Part shown: one piece after another, positions 51,827 through 61,679 of the stretch | Position numbering within the stretch: position 1 is the first letter of the stretch | Layout of the letters: the number at the start of each line of letters is the position of its first letter | Assembly (NCBI GenBank): GCA_000434295.1 | Contig: HF994935.1 | Coordinates: 106,013 to 170,012, forward strand | Reading direction: 5' to 3' | DNA: 64,000 nt | DNA from: Acetobacter sp. CAG:977 | GTDB lineage: Bacteria; Pseudomonadota; Alphaproteobacteria; CAAGCB01; CAG-977 | The notes under the pieces: model-generated | Told to the model about the DNA's origin: nothing | The model's database searches: none | What the model saw: only the letters and a program-made list of their open reading frames with translations | Translations under genes and position numbers: made by a program

Positions 51827-53155
51827 ATGAAAAAGCGGATATCCTTTATATTAGTATTGTTTTTCGGATTGTTTGCGTTTGAGGCGCAAGCAGAGCTGAG
51901 CATAGACATTACGGGGGCGCGTTCCGAACCGATGGCGGTTGCGATGCCTGATTTTGCGGGCAACAACGAAAAAGCCAAAGAGCTTGGGAAAAAGATTCGC
52001 GACATCATTCAGGCGGATTTGGAAAGCTCGGGTCTGTTCAAGGTTTTGGATTCCTATGCCTATCTTCAAACGTTTAAAGGGATTGACGAAGCGCCGCGTT
52101 TTGTCGATTGGCAAGCCATACGGGCGGAAGCCTTGGTACAGGGTCAGGTTGACTATACGAACGCGAACCAGATCAGGGTTTCGTTCCGTTTATGGGACGT
52201 ATTTTCGGCAGAAGAGCTGTCTTCGGTAGCGTTGGAAATAGACAACAAAGGTTGGCGTCGCGTGGCGCATATCATTGCGGACACGATTTACAAGCGCATC
52301 ACGGGCGAAGAAGGCTATTTTGACACGCGCATCGTTTATGTGGCGGAAACGGGGTCTGCGATTAACCGTATCAAGCGTTTGGCGATTATGGATCAGGACG
52401 GGGAAAATCATCAATTTTTGACGGACGGCCTGAATTTGGTTTTGACGCCGCGTTTTTCGCCGAATATGCAACAAATCACGTATATGTCGTATTACCGTGA
52501 CACGCCGCGCGTTTATTTGTTTGACATAGAAACGGGCAAACAGCAAATCGTGGGCGATTTTCCGGGCATGACGTTTGCGCCGCGTTTTTCGCCGGACGGG
52601 CACAAGCTGATTATGTCGATGGCGGAAGACGGAAATACGGACATTTTCGAAATGAATTTGGATACGCGCGTTGTGCGCCAGTTGACGCGTCATCCGGCGA
52701 TTGATACGTCTCCGAGCTATTCGCCCGACGGGAAGAAGATAGTTTTCAATTCGGATCGCAGCGGAGCGCAACAGCTTTACGTTATGGATGCGAACGGCAA
52801 GAACGTGCGGCGCATCAGTTTCGGAGCGGGCAGATATGCGACGCCGGTATGGTCGCCGCGCGGGGACTATATTGCGTTTACAAAGATGCAGGGGCGCAAA
52901 TTTTATATCGGGGTGATGTTCCCCGACGGGACGGGCGAACGCTTGGTCGCCGAAGGGTATTTGGTCGAAGCGCCGACATGGTCTCCGAACGGTCGTTTGC
53001 TGATGTATTTCCGTCAGGATCCACCGGGATTTGACGGCATACCGGGCGCAACGAAAATTTACGCGGTTGACATTACGGGGTATAACGAACGCCGTTTGAT
53101 TACGCCGGTTGATGCGTCGGATCCGGCATGGTCACCTTTGTTGTCGAACCGATAA
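51827..53155 (+). CDS. tolB: Tol-Pal system beta-propeller protein TolB
   Basis: A 442-residue periplasmic protein with signal peptide (ISFILVLFFGLFAFEAQA), an N-terminal alpha/beta domain (ISIDITGARSEPMAVAMPDF-like start) and a six-bladed propeller of repeated SPDG motifs (APRFSPDGHKLIMSMAEDGNTDIF, SPSYSPDGKKIVFNSDRSG, PVWSPRGDYIAFTK). It shuttles between TolA and Pal. It starts three bases after the tolA stop. Confidence 0.96.
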   Translation: MKKRISFILVLFFGLFAFEAQAELSIDITGARSEPMAVAMPDFAGNNEKAKELGKKIRDIIQADLESSGLFKVLDSYAYLQTFKGIDEAPRFVDWQAIRAEALVQGQVDYTNANQIRVSFRLWDVFSAEELSSVALEIDNKGWRRVAHIIADTIYKRITGEEGYFDTRIVYVAETGSAINRIKRLAIMDQDGENHQFLTDGLNLVLTPRFSPNMQQITYMSYYRDTPRVYLFDIETGKQQIVGDFPGMTFAPRFSPDGHKLIMSMAEDGNTDIFEMNLDTRVVRQLTRHPAIDTSPSYSPDGKKIVFNSDRSGAQQLYVMDANGKNVRRISFGAGRYATPVWSPRGDYIAFTKMQGRKFYIGVMFPDGTGERLVAEGYLVEAPTWSPNGRLLMYFRQDPPGFDGIPGATKIYAVDITGYNERRLITPVDASDPAWSPLLSNR

Positions 53156-53190
53156 AACAAAGAATTTATCGGCAGGTATGATATTTTGAG

Positions 53191-53219
53191 TTGATAAAAT
53201 GAATAAAATTCATTAAATT
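53191..53219 (+). promoter_or_regulatory. Candidate sigma-70 promoter of pal
   Basis: TTGATA (53191-53196), a 17-base A/T-rich spacer and TAAATT (53214-53219), 48 bases ahead of the pal start. The 112-base tolB-pal gap is markedly A/T-rich, and pal has a strong ribosome site (TTAGGAG), which suggests separate, high expression of this abundant lipoprotein. Confidence 0.45.
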
Positions 53220-53267
53220 CAAAAAATCATACTGATTTATGGTGTTTCATTAGTTAGGAGAAATTTT

Positions 53268-53735
53268 ATGAAAACACGTTTTCTGGCTGTTTTGGCCTCA
53301 TTGGCTTTAGTATCCGCCTGCGCGAGCACGGAATCCGTAGAAGAAGCATCTTCCACGACGTCTCAGGCTGTTGTCGAAGGACAGAACGAAGATTTCGCTC
53401 AGACGGCGAAAGATCGCGTCTTCTTTGGTTTTGACAAATCCAGCCTGACCTCGGAAGCCGTCAATACGTTGAAAGCTCAGGCCGAATGGCTGCAGGCCAA
53501 TCCTGACACGAACGTCATTGTCGAAGGCCACACCGACGATCGCGGTACGCGCGAATACAACCTGGCTTTGGGCGAACGCCGTGCCGTTGCCGTTAAGAAC
53601 TACCTGATTTCTCGCGGTGTTGACGCTGAACGCATCAAAACGATTTCTTACGGTAAAGAACGTCCGGCCGTTGTCGGCGCCAATGAAGCCGCTTGGGCTC
53701 AGAACCGCCGTGCCGTTACGGTTGTTAAAGACTAA
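53268..53735 (+). CDS. pal: Peptidoglycan-associated lipoprotein Pal
   Basis: A 155-residue outer-membrane lipoprotein: signal peptide with lipobox ALVSAC, then an OmpA domain with VEGHTDDRGTREYNLALGERRAVAVKNYL and AWAQNRRAVTVVKD. It binds diaminopimelate in peptidoglycan through the TDDRG and NRR residues. It ends the tol-pal operon and is followed by a terminator. Confidence 0.97.
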   Translation: MKTRFLAVLASLALVSACASTESVEEASSTTSQAVVEGQNEDFAQTAKDRVFFGFDKSSLTSEAVNTLKAQAEWLQANPDTNVIVEGHTDDRGTREYNLALGERRAVAVKNYLISRGVDAERIKTISYGKERPAVVGANEAAWAQNRRAVTVVKD

Positions 53736-53759
53736 TTCGTAAAAACACCATAATTAAAG

Positions 53760-53792
53760 GAAGCGCCTCGTTTATCGGGGCGCTTTTTTTAT
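53760..53792 (+). terminator. Terminator of pal
   Basis: AAGCGCCTCG (53761-53770) and CGGGGCGCTT (53776-53785) form a 10-bp stem with one G-U pair and a TTTAT loop, followed by a run of T. Confidence 0.9.
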
Positions 53793-53879
53793 TATTTTTT
53801 TGTAAATCCATAAAACTGTTTGCGAAAGCTGAGAGCATCCCTATAATCAAAAGAAATTTTTTGTATTTCAGAGGATAAG

Positions 53880-54752
53880 ATGAAACCGATTTTATGTTTT
53901 GTTTTTTCTTTTATTCTGTTTTTAAGCACTCCCGTGAGTGCCGAAGGGGTCGGCGAATTGACCACCAGACTGGACAAGCTGGAAGCCGCCATGAGAAAAG
54001 TACAGAAAAATATGCCTTCAACTTCCGGCAAGGGAACAAAAAACGATACGGAAGAATCTGTTGATGCGGCGTTTATGCAGGCGCAAGGATTGGAAGAAAG
54101 CGTTCGCGATTTGACGGGACAGATCGAAACGTTCCGTTTTAAACAGGATAAACAGTCCGAACAGTTAAAGAAAATCAATGCGGATATCGGGTTAAGGTTA
54201 AAAGGATTGGAAGAAAAACTTTCCAAGCTTGAGGAACGCCTGGACAAGATGCAGGAAGCCGAACGCAAAGCGGCGGCGGCAAAAGAAAAAGAAGCCGCAA
54301 AAGCCAAGGCGGAAGCCAAAGCCGAAGAAAATAAAATGGCATCCATCAAAAAAGATTTCGGCAAAATGAAGCCGAACGAACTTTACAAAAGCGCGTTTTC
54401 GGCATTGAAAAAGAATGATTACAAGAACGCCGAACGGCGTTTTGAAGCGTTCACGATTTTATTTCCGAAACATAATTTGGCGGGCAACGCTCAATATTGG
54501 ATGGGAGAATCCTTTTATGCGCGCGGGAATTACGAACAGGCGGCGATTGCTTTTGCAGACGGGTTCAAGATGTTTCGCGACAGCCAAAAGGCGCCCGACA
54601 ATCTTTTAAAACTGGGGCTGACGATGGCTCGTTTGAACAAGAAAAAAGAAGCCTGCATCGCGTTTAAGACGTTCAGCAAAGAATATCCGAAAGTGTCGGA
54701 TGCAATGAAAAAGCGTTTGGAAAAAGAAGCTCAAAAAGTCGGATGCAAATAA
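53880..54752 (+). CDS. cpoB: Cell division coordinator CpoB (YbgF)
   Basis: A 290-residue periplasmic protein: signal peptide (PILCFVFSFILFLSTPVSA), a trimerising coiled coil up to ~residue 150 with an Ala/Lys/Glu-rich end, and C-terminal TPR repeats (NELYKSAFSALKKNDYKNAERRFEAFTILFPKHNLAGNAQYWMGESFYARGNYEQAAIAF). In E. coli it links peptidoglycan synthesis by PBP1B with the Tol system. Its end overlaps or adjoins tilS. Confidence 0.93.
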   Translation: MKPILCFVFSFILFLSTPVSAEGVGELTTRLDKLEAAMRKVQKNMPSTSGKGTKNDTEESVDAAFMQAQGLEESVRDLTGQIETFRFKQDKQSEQLKKINADIGLRLKGLEEKLSKLEERLDKMQEAERKAAAAKEKEAAKAKAEAKAEENKMASIKKDFGKMKPNELYKSAFSALKKNDYKNAERRFEAFTILFPKHNLAGNAQYWMGESFYARGNYEQAAIAFADGFKMFRDSQKAPDNLLKLGLTMARLNKKKEACIAFKTFSKEYPKVSDAMKKRLEKEAQKVGCK

Positions 54753-54769
54753 AGGAAGCGTATCAGCCA

Positions 54770-56029
54770 ATGCAAACGGAAGCGGCCTTTGACAAAGCGA
54801 TGGCCGCTTTTGGTTTTTGCGGGAAATCGTCAGAGCGCGTTGCCGTTGCCGTTTCGGGCGGGGCGGACAGCATGGCGTTGTTTCGGTTGTTGCTCGGGTA
54901 TTCGGAAAAAAGCGGCATAAAGCTTTCGGTTTTTACGGTAGATCACGGTCTGCGTCCCGAATCCGCCGCGGAAGCGCGATTTGTTTTTGACGAAGCAAAG
55001 CGGATGGGCGTGCCGTGCCGCATACTGAAATGGGCAGGGGAGAAACCGCTGAGCGGGATTGAAAAGACGGCGCGTGAAGCGCGTTACGGTCTGTTATTTT
55101 CCGCGTGCCGCGAAGAAGGGATAAAATCTTTATTTTTAGGGCACCACCGTCAGGATCAGGCGGAAACTTTTTTATTGCGCCGCGCGGCGCACAGCGGTGC
55201 GTTGGGGTTGGCGGGAATGTCGGCGGTGCGCTCGTTTGCGTTTGGCAGGATGTATCGCCCGCTGTTGGGGATTTCGCCTTCGGAGCTTCGCGCGTATGAT
55301 CGCAGCTTGGGGCAAACGTGGGTGGAAGACCCGACGAACGCTTCGAATTGTTTTGAACGCGGCCGGATCCGTCAAACGGCTTCTTCGGACGTTTTGGAGG
55401 ATGCGTTTTTTCAAAGCCTGAAATACGGAGCGCAACGCATGGAAACGGAGCGTCAGCGGACGGAATTTTTAAATGCGAACGCACAGGTTTTTGACAAAGG
55501 GTATGTTTTAATGTCCCGCGCGGGCTTTTTGGATGCAAAGCGGGAAACGGTCGTCGGCAGCATGGGGGAAGTGCTGAGGGCGGTTGCGAACAAAGCATAT
55601 GTGCCGAAGGAAGACTCATTGGAACGGCTTTACGAGAATATAAGGCGTTCCGATTTCAAAGGATGTTCTTTGGGCGGGTGTCGTATTGCGCCGTCGGCAA
55701 AGGGGCGTTTGCTGATTTGGCGGGAATATGCGGATTTGCCGCCGCCGTTGCGTACGGGGTCGGAACGTTTGTTTTATTGGGATCGCTTTGCATTTGAGCT
55801 TTCGCAAAGTACGGAAGGTTTGGTCGTCAAAGCGTTGGAAGGGCGTTTGAAAGAGCTTTGGCGGGCGCCGAAGCGGTGTTTTTTTGTGCTTCCGGCACTT
55901 TTTGACAGAGAAGGTCTTTTTCTTGTGCCGCATTTAGGGTATAAGAAAACGAATGTTTCCTGCCGTGCGGATTTTGCGCCGATTTATCCTTTGTGCAAAT
56001 CTCCCGAATGGATGCTCCCTGTGACTTAA
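54770..56029 (+). CDS. tilS: tRNA(Ile)-lysidine synthase TilS
   Basis: A ~419-residue enzyme that converts C34 of tRNA-Ile(CAU) to lysidine so that it reads AUA. The N-terminal PP-loop is [15 protein letters not shown]; downstream come [15 protein letters not shown] and [21 protein letters not shown], and a C-terminal tRNA-binding part. Its substrate tRNA is at 25.7 kb. The ATG at 54770 is chosen because AAAGGAAG precedes it; an in-frame ATG at 54743, inside cpoB, is the alternative. Confidence 0.93.
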   Translation: MQTEAAFDKAMAAFGFCGKSSERVAVAVSGGADSMALFRLLLGYSEKSGIKLSVFTVDHGLRPESAAEARFVFDEAKRMGVPCRILKWAGEKPLSGIEKTAREARYGLLFSACREEGIKSLFLGHHRQDQAETFLLRRAAHSGALGLAGMSAVRSFAFGRMYRPLLGISPSELRAYDRSLGQTWVEDPTNASNCFERGRIRQTASSDVLEDAFFQSLKYGAQRMETERQRTEFLNANAQVFDKGYVLMSRAGFLDAKRETVVGSMGEVLRAVANKAYVPKEDSLERLYENIRRSDFKGCSLGGCRIAPSAKGRLLIWREYADLPPPLRTGSERLFYWDRFAFELSQSTEGLVVKALEGRLKELWRAPKRCFFVLPALFDREGLFLVPHLGYKKTNVSCRADFAPIYPLCKSPEWMLPVT

Positions 56030-56048
56030 AAAAGACAAGGCGGTTGTA

Positions 56049-58004
56049 GTGAAAAAGAATTTTTTTGTTTGGGTTCTGGCAGCGATGATTTTATTCACGC
56101 TGTTTGATGCTTTTCAACAAGGGGCGGTCGGTACGAAACGGATCAGCATGCCTTTTTCGGAATTTACGGCTCAGGTTCAGGAAGGCAAGGTGTCCGAAGT
56201 CGTTTTGCGCGGCAAAAAGATAGACGGCGTTCTTCAGGACGGCAGGAAGTTTTCTTTGTATGCGCCCGAAGATTCGGGGTTGGTGCCGATGTTGCTGGAA
56301 AAGAACGTTCGTGTTACGGCGTTGCCGGCGGAAGGGGAAGAAACATCGTTTTGGAGCGGGTTGCTTTATTGGCTGCCGTTTGTTTTATTTATCGGTGTTT
56401 GGATTTTCTTTATGCGCCAGATGCAGGCGGGCAACGGCAAGGCGATGAGCTTTGGCAAATCGCGTGCCAAGCTGTTGGAAGGGCAGGGAAAAGTAACGTT
56501 TGCCGACGTCGCGGGCATTGACGAAGCCAAAGAAGATTTGGTTGAGATCGTTGATTTTTTGAAAGACCCTCCGAGATTTCAGCGTTTGGGCGGCAAAATT
56601 CCCCGCGGCGTATTGCTGGTCGGTCCTCCGGGGACGGGTAAGACGTTGTTGGCAAAGGCGATTGCGGGCGAAGCAAACGTGCCGTTTTTTACGATATCGG
56701 GTTCCGACTTTGTCGAAATGTTTGTCGGTGTCGGCGCGTCGCGCGTGCGCGATATGTTTGAACAGGCGAAAAAACATTCTCCGTGTTTGGTCTTTATTGA
56801 CGAAATCGATGCCGTCGGACGTCACAGAGGAGCGGGGCTCGGCGGCGGCAATGACGAACGCGAACAGACGCTGAACCAGTTGCTGGTCGAAATGGACGGC
56901 TTTGATACGAACGAAGCGGTTATTCTGATTGCGGCGACGAACCGTCCCGACGTATTGGATCCCGCTTTGTTGCGTCCGGGACGCTTTGACCGTCAGGTGG
57001 TTGTTCCGAATCCCGATGTCGTGGGGCGTGAAAAGATATTAAAAGTTCATATGAAAAAAGTACCGATAGGTCCCGATGTGAACGTATCCGTTCTGGCGCG
57101 CGGTACTCCCGGTTTTTCGGGCGCCGATTTGGCGAATTTGGTCAATGAAGCGGCTCTGTTGGCGGCCAGACGCAATAAACGCGTCGTAACGATGGCGGAT
57201 TTCGAATACGCCAAAGATAAAGTGATGATGGGAGCGGAACGCCGTTCCATGGTGATGAGCGAAGACGAAAAGAAAATGACGGCATATCACGAAGCGGGAC
57301 ATGCGATATGTACGATTCACTGCGAACATTCCGATCCGATTCACAAAGCGACGATTATTCCGCGCGGCAGGGCTTTGGGTATGGTTATGCAGTTGCCCGA
57401 ACGCGACAACGTATCGTATTCAAAGGCAAAACTGAAAGACCGCTTATGTACGGCGTTCGGCGGCCGTGTCGCCGAAGAAATCGTTTTCGGACCCGAAAAC
57501 GTATCAACGGGGGCGGAATCCGATATACGGATGGCAACGTCGATTGCACGCCGCATGGTAACGGAATGGGGGATGAACGAGGATATCGGTCCGATAGCGT
57601 TGGAAGAACCCGACGGCGAAGTCTTTTTAGGCTATTCGATGTCAAAGCGCAAAGCGTTGTCCGATGAAATGGCGGCGAAGATCGATTCTGAAATTCGTGC
57701 GATTATTGACGAAGCGTACGAACGCGCGCGCACGATTTTGACGGATTATCATGAAGAACACGAACTGTTGGCTCAGGCGCTTTTGGAATACGAAACGTTG
57801 ACGGGCGATGAAATTAAAGCGGTGATTAAAGGCGAGAAGATAACGCGCGAAGAACCGGGCGTTCACGTTTCGTTACGTTCGACGGTTCCCGTCAGCGACG
57901 ACGGGGATACGGAGTCCGAAGCCTCCGATAAGGCCGCTTCCGCTTCTGAAAACGATAAAGCCGCAGAAGAAGTTTCATCTTCAAAGGACAAGGAAGAAGA
58001 CTGA
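56049..58004 (+). CDS. ftsH: ATP-dependent zinc metalloprotease FtsH
   Basis: A 651-residue membrane AAA+ protease that starts with GTG. Two membrane helices (residues ~4-22 and ~105-123) flank a small periplasmic domain. AAA motifs: Walker A GPPGTGKT at ~192-199, Walker [13 protein letters not shown] at ~246-257, second region of homology [20 protein letters not shown]. The zinc site is HEAGH at ~414-418. The acidic C-terminal tail is typical. tilS-ftsH-folP-glmM is a conserved proteobacterial order. Confidence 0.97.
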   Translation: MKKNFFVWVLAAMILFTLFDAFQQGAVGTKRISMPFSEFTAQVQEGKVSEVVLRGKKIDGVLQDGRKFSLYAPEDSGLVPMLLEKNVRVTALPAEGEETSFWSGLLYWLPFVLFIGVWIFFMRQMQAGNGKAMSFGKSRAKLLEGQGKVTFADVAGIDEAKEDLVEIVDFLKDPPRFQRLGGKIPRGVLLVGPPGTGKTLLAKAIAGEANVPFFTISGSDFVEMFVGVGASRVRDMFEQAKKHSPCLVFIDEIDAVGRHRGAGLGGGNDEREQTLNQLLVEMDGFDTNEAVILIAATNRPDVLDPALLRPGRFDRQVVVPNPDVVGREKILKVHMKKVPIGPDVNVSVLARGTPGFSGADLANLVNEAALLAARRNKRVVTMADFEYAKDKVMMGAERRSMVMSEDEKKMTAYHEAGHAICTIHCEHSDPIHKATIIPRGRALGMVMQLPERDNVSYSKAKLKDRLCTAFGGRVAEEIVFGPENVSTGAESDIRMATSIARRMVTEWGMNEDIGPIALEEPDGEVFLGYSMSKRKALSDEMAAKIDSEIRAIIDEAYERARTILTDYHEEHELLAQALLEYETLTGDEIKAVIKGEKITREEPGVHVSLRSTVPVSDDGDTESEASDKAASASENDKAAEEVSSSKDKEED

Positions 58005-58009
58005 TTTAA

Positions 58010-59065
58010 ATGAAAAACGTTGTACGTCTCGGGCAGTTGCCGCGGGAAAAAGGCGTTTGGTCGGAAGAACCTTCCAAATCCGTGTATTTGAATCCGTTAT
58101 ACAAGGCTGAGTATTTTGAGGTTTTAATCCGTGATGCCGAAGACGTATTCAGCATTCATGCTTCAACGGCCGAAATTGATTCTTGGTCGAACTCTGTCGG
58201 GATCGGGTCTTATACGGACAGGATTTTTGAAAATTTTTCAAATCCTGTAAAAACGTTTGCCGGATTACCGCTGAACAAGCCTTTGATTATGGGGATCGTT
58301 AATGCGACGCCGGACAGCTTTTCAAACGGCGGGCGTTTCGATACGGCGGATACGGGCATGCAAATGCTTTACGACGGGGCGGATCTGATTGACGTCGGCG
58401 GGGAATCGACGCGTCCGGGCGCACGGTGCGTTGATGCCGAAGAAGAAGCCGGACGCGTTTTGCCCGTTGTTGAAGAACTTTTGCATAACGGTGCCGTCGT
58501 GTCCGTCGATACGCGCAAATCTTTTGTTGTGGCGGGGGCGATACAGGCGGGGGCTCAGATTATTAACGATGTTTCCGCTTTTACGTTTGACGGGGACGGG
58601 CTGGAATATGTGTCGCAAACGCCGCAGACAGCCGTCATTTTAATGCATTCGCAAGGTACGCCCGAACATATGCAGGATGCGCCGTCTTATGACGGTCCGG
58701 CATCTTTGGAAGTTTTTGATTATCTGTCGGACAGAATCACGGCATGCGAAAAAGCGGGAGTTTTTCGTAACAGAATTTGTATTGACCCCGGCATAGGCTT
58801 TGGTAAAACACTGTCAGACAATTGCGAGATATTAAGCCGGTTAGGGATGCTTAAAGGGCTGGGATGTCCGTTGCTGTTGGGCGTTTCGAGGAAAAGCTTT
58901 ATTGCGGCGGCGTCCCGAAACGAACCGTCGGATTTTCGGTTAAGCGGCACGATATCGGCAGAGATTACGGCGCTGGACAAAGGCGCGGACATATTAAGGG
59001 TTCATGACGTTGCCGAAACGCTGCAAGCGGTTTCGGTATGGCGGAAAACAAAGGAGTTTGAATAA
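58010..59065 (+). CDS. folP: Dihydropteroate synthase
   Basis: A 351-residue DHPS that joins 6-hydroxymethyl-dihydropterin pyrophosphate with p-aminobenzoate. TIM-barrel motifs: IMGIVNATPDSFSNGGRF, LIDVGGESTRPGA, VVSVDTRKSFVV, INDVSAF, IDPGIGFGKT, LLGVSRKSFI, RVHDVAE. An N-terminal extension of about 80 residues precedes the barrel, as in a number of alphaproteobacterial FolPs. It is followed directly by glmM (one codon apart). Confidence 0.95.
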   Translation: MKNVVRLGQLPREKGVWSEEPSKSVYLNPLYKAEYFEVLIRDAEDVFSIHASTAEIDSWSNSVGIGSYTDRIFENFSNPVKTFAGLPLNKPLIMGIVNATPDSFSNGGRFDTADTGMQMLYDGADLIDVGGESTRPGARCVDAEEEAGRVLPVVEELLHNGAVVSVDTRKSFVVAGAIQAGAQIINDVSAFTFDGDGLEYVSQTPQTAVILMHSQGTPEHMQDAPSYDGPASLEVFDYLSDRITACEKAGVFRNRICIDPGIGFGKTLSDNCEILSRLGMLKGLGCPLLLGVSRKSFIAAASRNEPSDFRLSGTISAEITALDKGADILRVHDVAETLQAVSVWRKTKEFE

Positions 59066-60445
59066 ATGGCGGTACGGAAACTATTTGGCACGGACGGCGT
59101 GCGCGGCAGAGCGAATCAGGAACCGATGACGGCGGAAAACGCTTTAAAGCTGGGAATAGCGGCGGGCTCTTTGTTCATGCGCGGCGACCACCGTCGTCAG
59201 GTCGTTATCGGCAAAGATACGCGCTTGTCGGGCTACATGATAGAAAATGCGCTGGTTGCCGGGTTCACGGCCGTCGGTATGGACGTTTTATTGTTGGGGC
59301 CGATGCCGACGCCTGCCGTCGCAATGCTGACGCGCAGCATGCGTGCGGATTTGGGCGTGGTTATTTCGGCGTCTCATAACAAGTACGAAGATAACGGCAT
59401 TAAATTTTTCGGTCCCGACGGTTATAAGTTGTCCGATGACGTGGAAGCCGAAATAGAATCCCGCGTTTTCGGCGACATCAACAAATTTTTGGCGCCTCCG
59501 TCTCAAATCGGTCAGGCGCATCGCTTGGACGACGCGGTCGGTCGCTATATCGAATATGTTAAAAACACGTTTCCGCACGGGTTGCGTTTGGACGGTCTGA
59601 AAGTCGTTCTGGACTGTGCGAACGGAGCGTCTTATCGCGTTGCGCCGACGGTTTTGTATGAATTGGGAGCGGAAGTCATCGCTATCGGCGTAGATCCCGA
59701 CGGACGCAACATCAATGCCGGCTACGGCGCCGTTGATACGGATCGTATGTGCGCGGAAGTTTTGGCTCAGGGTGCGGATATCGGTATTGCTTTGGACGGA
59801 GACGCGGATCGGCTGATCGTCAGTGACGAAGAAGGTCAAATCATTGACGGCGACCAGATTTTGGCGTTGGTCAGCCGCGAATGGAAAGCGCAAGGCATAT
59901 TAAAAGGCAACGGCATCGTGACGACGGTAATGTCGAATTTAGGCTTGGAACGCTTTTTGAATCAAAACGGGATGGAACTGATTCGGACGCAGGTCGGTGA
60001 TCGTTACGTTGTCGAAAAGATGCGTGCGGACGGCTATAATTTGGGCGGCGAACAATCGGGGCATTTGATTTTGGGCGAACATTCGACGACGGGCGACGGA
60101 TTGGTCGCGGCGTTGCAGGTTTGTGCCGCGATTGTTAAAGAAAAAGCGCCGACCAGCCATGTGATGCATTTGTTTGAACCGATACCGCAATTGTTAAAGA
60201 ACGTTCGCTTGGCAGACCGTTCTTTGGCGGCGGCGGCACTGGATTCCGATACGCTGAGGGTTTTAATCGCATCAATGGAAAAAGAATTGGGTAAAGACGG
60301 ACGTATTCTGATACGCGCTTCGGGAACGGAACCGTTGATTCGCATTATGTTGGAAGGCGAAGACAGAAAACGGATTTCCGATATGGCCGATAAAATAGCC
60401 GAAGCATTGGAAGCCGAAGTCAAAGGTCTTCATGCCCAAGGTTAA
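59066..60445 (+). CDS. glmM: Phosphoglucosamine mutase
   Basis: A 459-residue enzyme that converts glucosamine-6-phosphate to glucosamine-1-phosphate for peptidoglycan and LPS. The phosphoserine is Ser103 in [17 protein letters not shown], the metal loop is ALDGDADR, the sugar-binding loop GGEQSGH, and the phosphate loop [12 protein letters not shown]. Length and order are normal. The start (ATG) follows the folP stop at once. Confidence 0.97.
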   Translation: MAVRKLFGTDGVRGRANQEPMTAENALKLGIAAGSLFMRGDHRRQVVIGKDTRLSGYMIENALVAGFTAVGMDVLLLGPMPTPAVAMLTRSMRADLGVVISASHNKYEDNGIKFFGPDGYKLSDDVEAEIESRVFGDINKFLAPPSQIGQAHRLDDAVGRYIEYVKNTFPHGLRLDGLKVVLDCANGASYRVAPTVLYELGAEVIAIGVDPDGRNINAGYGAVDTDRMCAEVLAQGADIGIALDGDADRLIVSDEEGQIIDGDQILALVSREWKAQGILKGNGIVTTVMSNLGLERFLNQNGMELIRTQVGDRYVVEKMRADGYNLGGEQSGHLILGEHSTTGDGLVAALQVCAAIVKEKAPTSHVMHLFEPIPQLLKNVRLADRSLAAAALDSDTLRVLIASMEKELGKDGRILIRASGTEPLIRIMLEGEDRKRISDMADKIAEALEAEVKGLHAQG

Positions 60446-60460
60446 GTAAGGAGATTTTAA

Positions 60461-61612
60461 ATGAATAAACCGCAAATCAAACCGGCTTGCCCGAACTTTT
60501 CTTCGGGACCTTGCGCCAAACGTCCCGGATGGACGGCATCGGCTTTGGATACGAGAGCCTTGGGGCGTTCGCACCGTTCCGTTTTGGGACACGAACGTTT
60601 AAAGCTTTCGATAGATATGATGAAATCGGTTCTGGGCATTCCCGCGGCATATCGCGTCGGCATATTGCCGGGATCTGATACGGGAGCCGTCGAAGCGGCG
60701 TTGTGGTCAATGCTCGGTGCCCGCGGCATAGATATGTTTTCGTGGGAAACGTTCGGGAAAGGCTGGGTCGTCGACGTACAAAAACAATTGAAGTTAAAAG
60801 ACGTCCGCGTTTTTGACGCTCCTTACGGTCAGCTGCCCGATTTAAGCCGTGCGGATTTTTCCCGTGACGTTGTGTTTGCTTGGAACGGAACGACGTCGGG
60901 CGTATGCGTTCCGAACGGCGATTGGATCGCTGCCGACAGGGAAGGTTTGACGATTTGCGATGCGACTTCGGCTGTTTTCGCTATGGAAATGCCGTGGAGC
61001 AAGCTGGACGTCGTGACGTTTTCATGGCAAAAGGTTTTGGGCGGCGAAGCGGCTCACGGCGTTATGGTTTTAAGCCCGAAAGCCGTTGAACGTTTGGAAA
61101 CGTATGTTCCCGATCGCGCATTGCCGAAGCTGTTCCGTTTGACGAAAGACGGCAAACTGAACGAAGGCATTTTTATCGGTGATACGATAAACACGCCTTC
61201 CATGTTATGTGTCGAAGACATTATCGATTCTTTGAAATGGGCGGAAAGCATCGGCGGGTTAAAAGCGTTGATTGCCCGTTCGCAGGAAAATTTTGCGGTT
61301 TTGTCTTCATGGGTCAAGGCTTCGGACTGGGCGGATTTTCTGGCGGACAAGCCCGAATACCGTTCCAACACGTCGGTTTGCCTGTCCATAAAGGATCCGT
61401 GGTTCAAGGCGAAATCGCCCGAAGAACAAAAGGCTTTTATAAAAAAGATGACGTCTTTACTGGCGCAAGAAGAAGCAGGCTATGATTTGGGTGCCTATAA
61501 AGACGCGCCTGCGGGATTGCGGATTTGGTGCGGCGCAACGGTGGAAGCCGAAGACGTGAAACGCCTGTGTCCGTGGTTGGATTGGGCGTATAAGACGCTT
61601 AAAGCCGAATGA
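60461..61612 (+). CDS. serC: Phosphoserine aminotransferase
   Basis: A 383-residue PLP enzyme of serine (and pyridoxal) biosynthesis. It begins with [14 protein letters not shown], has the PLP lysine at about 191 in [17 protein letters not shown], and contains the TSGVCVPNG substrate loop. It is the long SerC form found in alphaproteobacteria. It follows glmM by 15 bases with AAGGAGATT as ribosome site, and a strong terminator follows. Confidence 0.95.
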   Translation: MNKPQIKPACPNFSSGPCAKRPGWTASALDTRALGRSHRSVLGHERLKLSIDMMKSVLGIPAAYRVGILPGSDTGAVEAALWSMLGARGIDMFSWETFGKGWVVDVQKQLKLKDVRVFDAPYGQLPDLSRADFSRDVVFAWNGTTSGVCVPNGDWIAADREGLTICDATSAVFAMEMPWSKLDVVTFSWQKVLGGEAAHGVMVLSPKAVERLETYVPDRALPKLFRLTKDGKLNEGIFIGDTINTPSMLCVEDIIDSLKWAESIGGLKALIARSQENFAVLSSWVKASDWADFLADKPEYRSNTSVCLSIKDPWFKAKSPEEQKAFIKKMTSLLAQEEAGYDLGAYKDAPAGLRIWCGATVEAEDVKRLCPWLDWAYKTLKAE

Positions 61613-61628
61613 AGAAATAAGCTTGAGA

Positions 61629-61670
61629 TAAAAACAGCCCCGCAGGAATAACGTGCGGGGCTGTTTTAAA
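61629..61670. terminator. Bidirectional terminator after serC
   Basis: AAAACAGCCCCGCA (61631-61644) pairs perfectly with TGCGGGGCTGTTTT (61654-61667), a 14-bp stem with a 9-base loop. It ends serC and the convergent metallopeptidase-like gene. Confidence 0.92.
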
Positions 61671-61679
61671 AAGGAAGTA

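Noticed and set aside
54933..55619. 228-residue minus-strand frame opposite tilS
   Set aside because: Pro/Ser-rich shadow of tilS, with no ribosome site and no recognisable domain.
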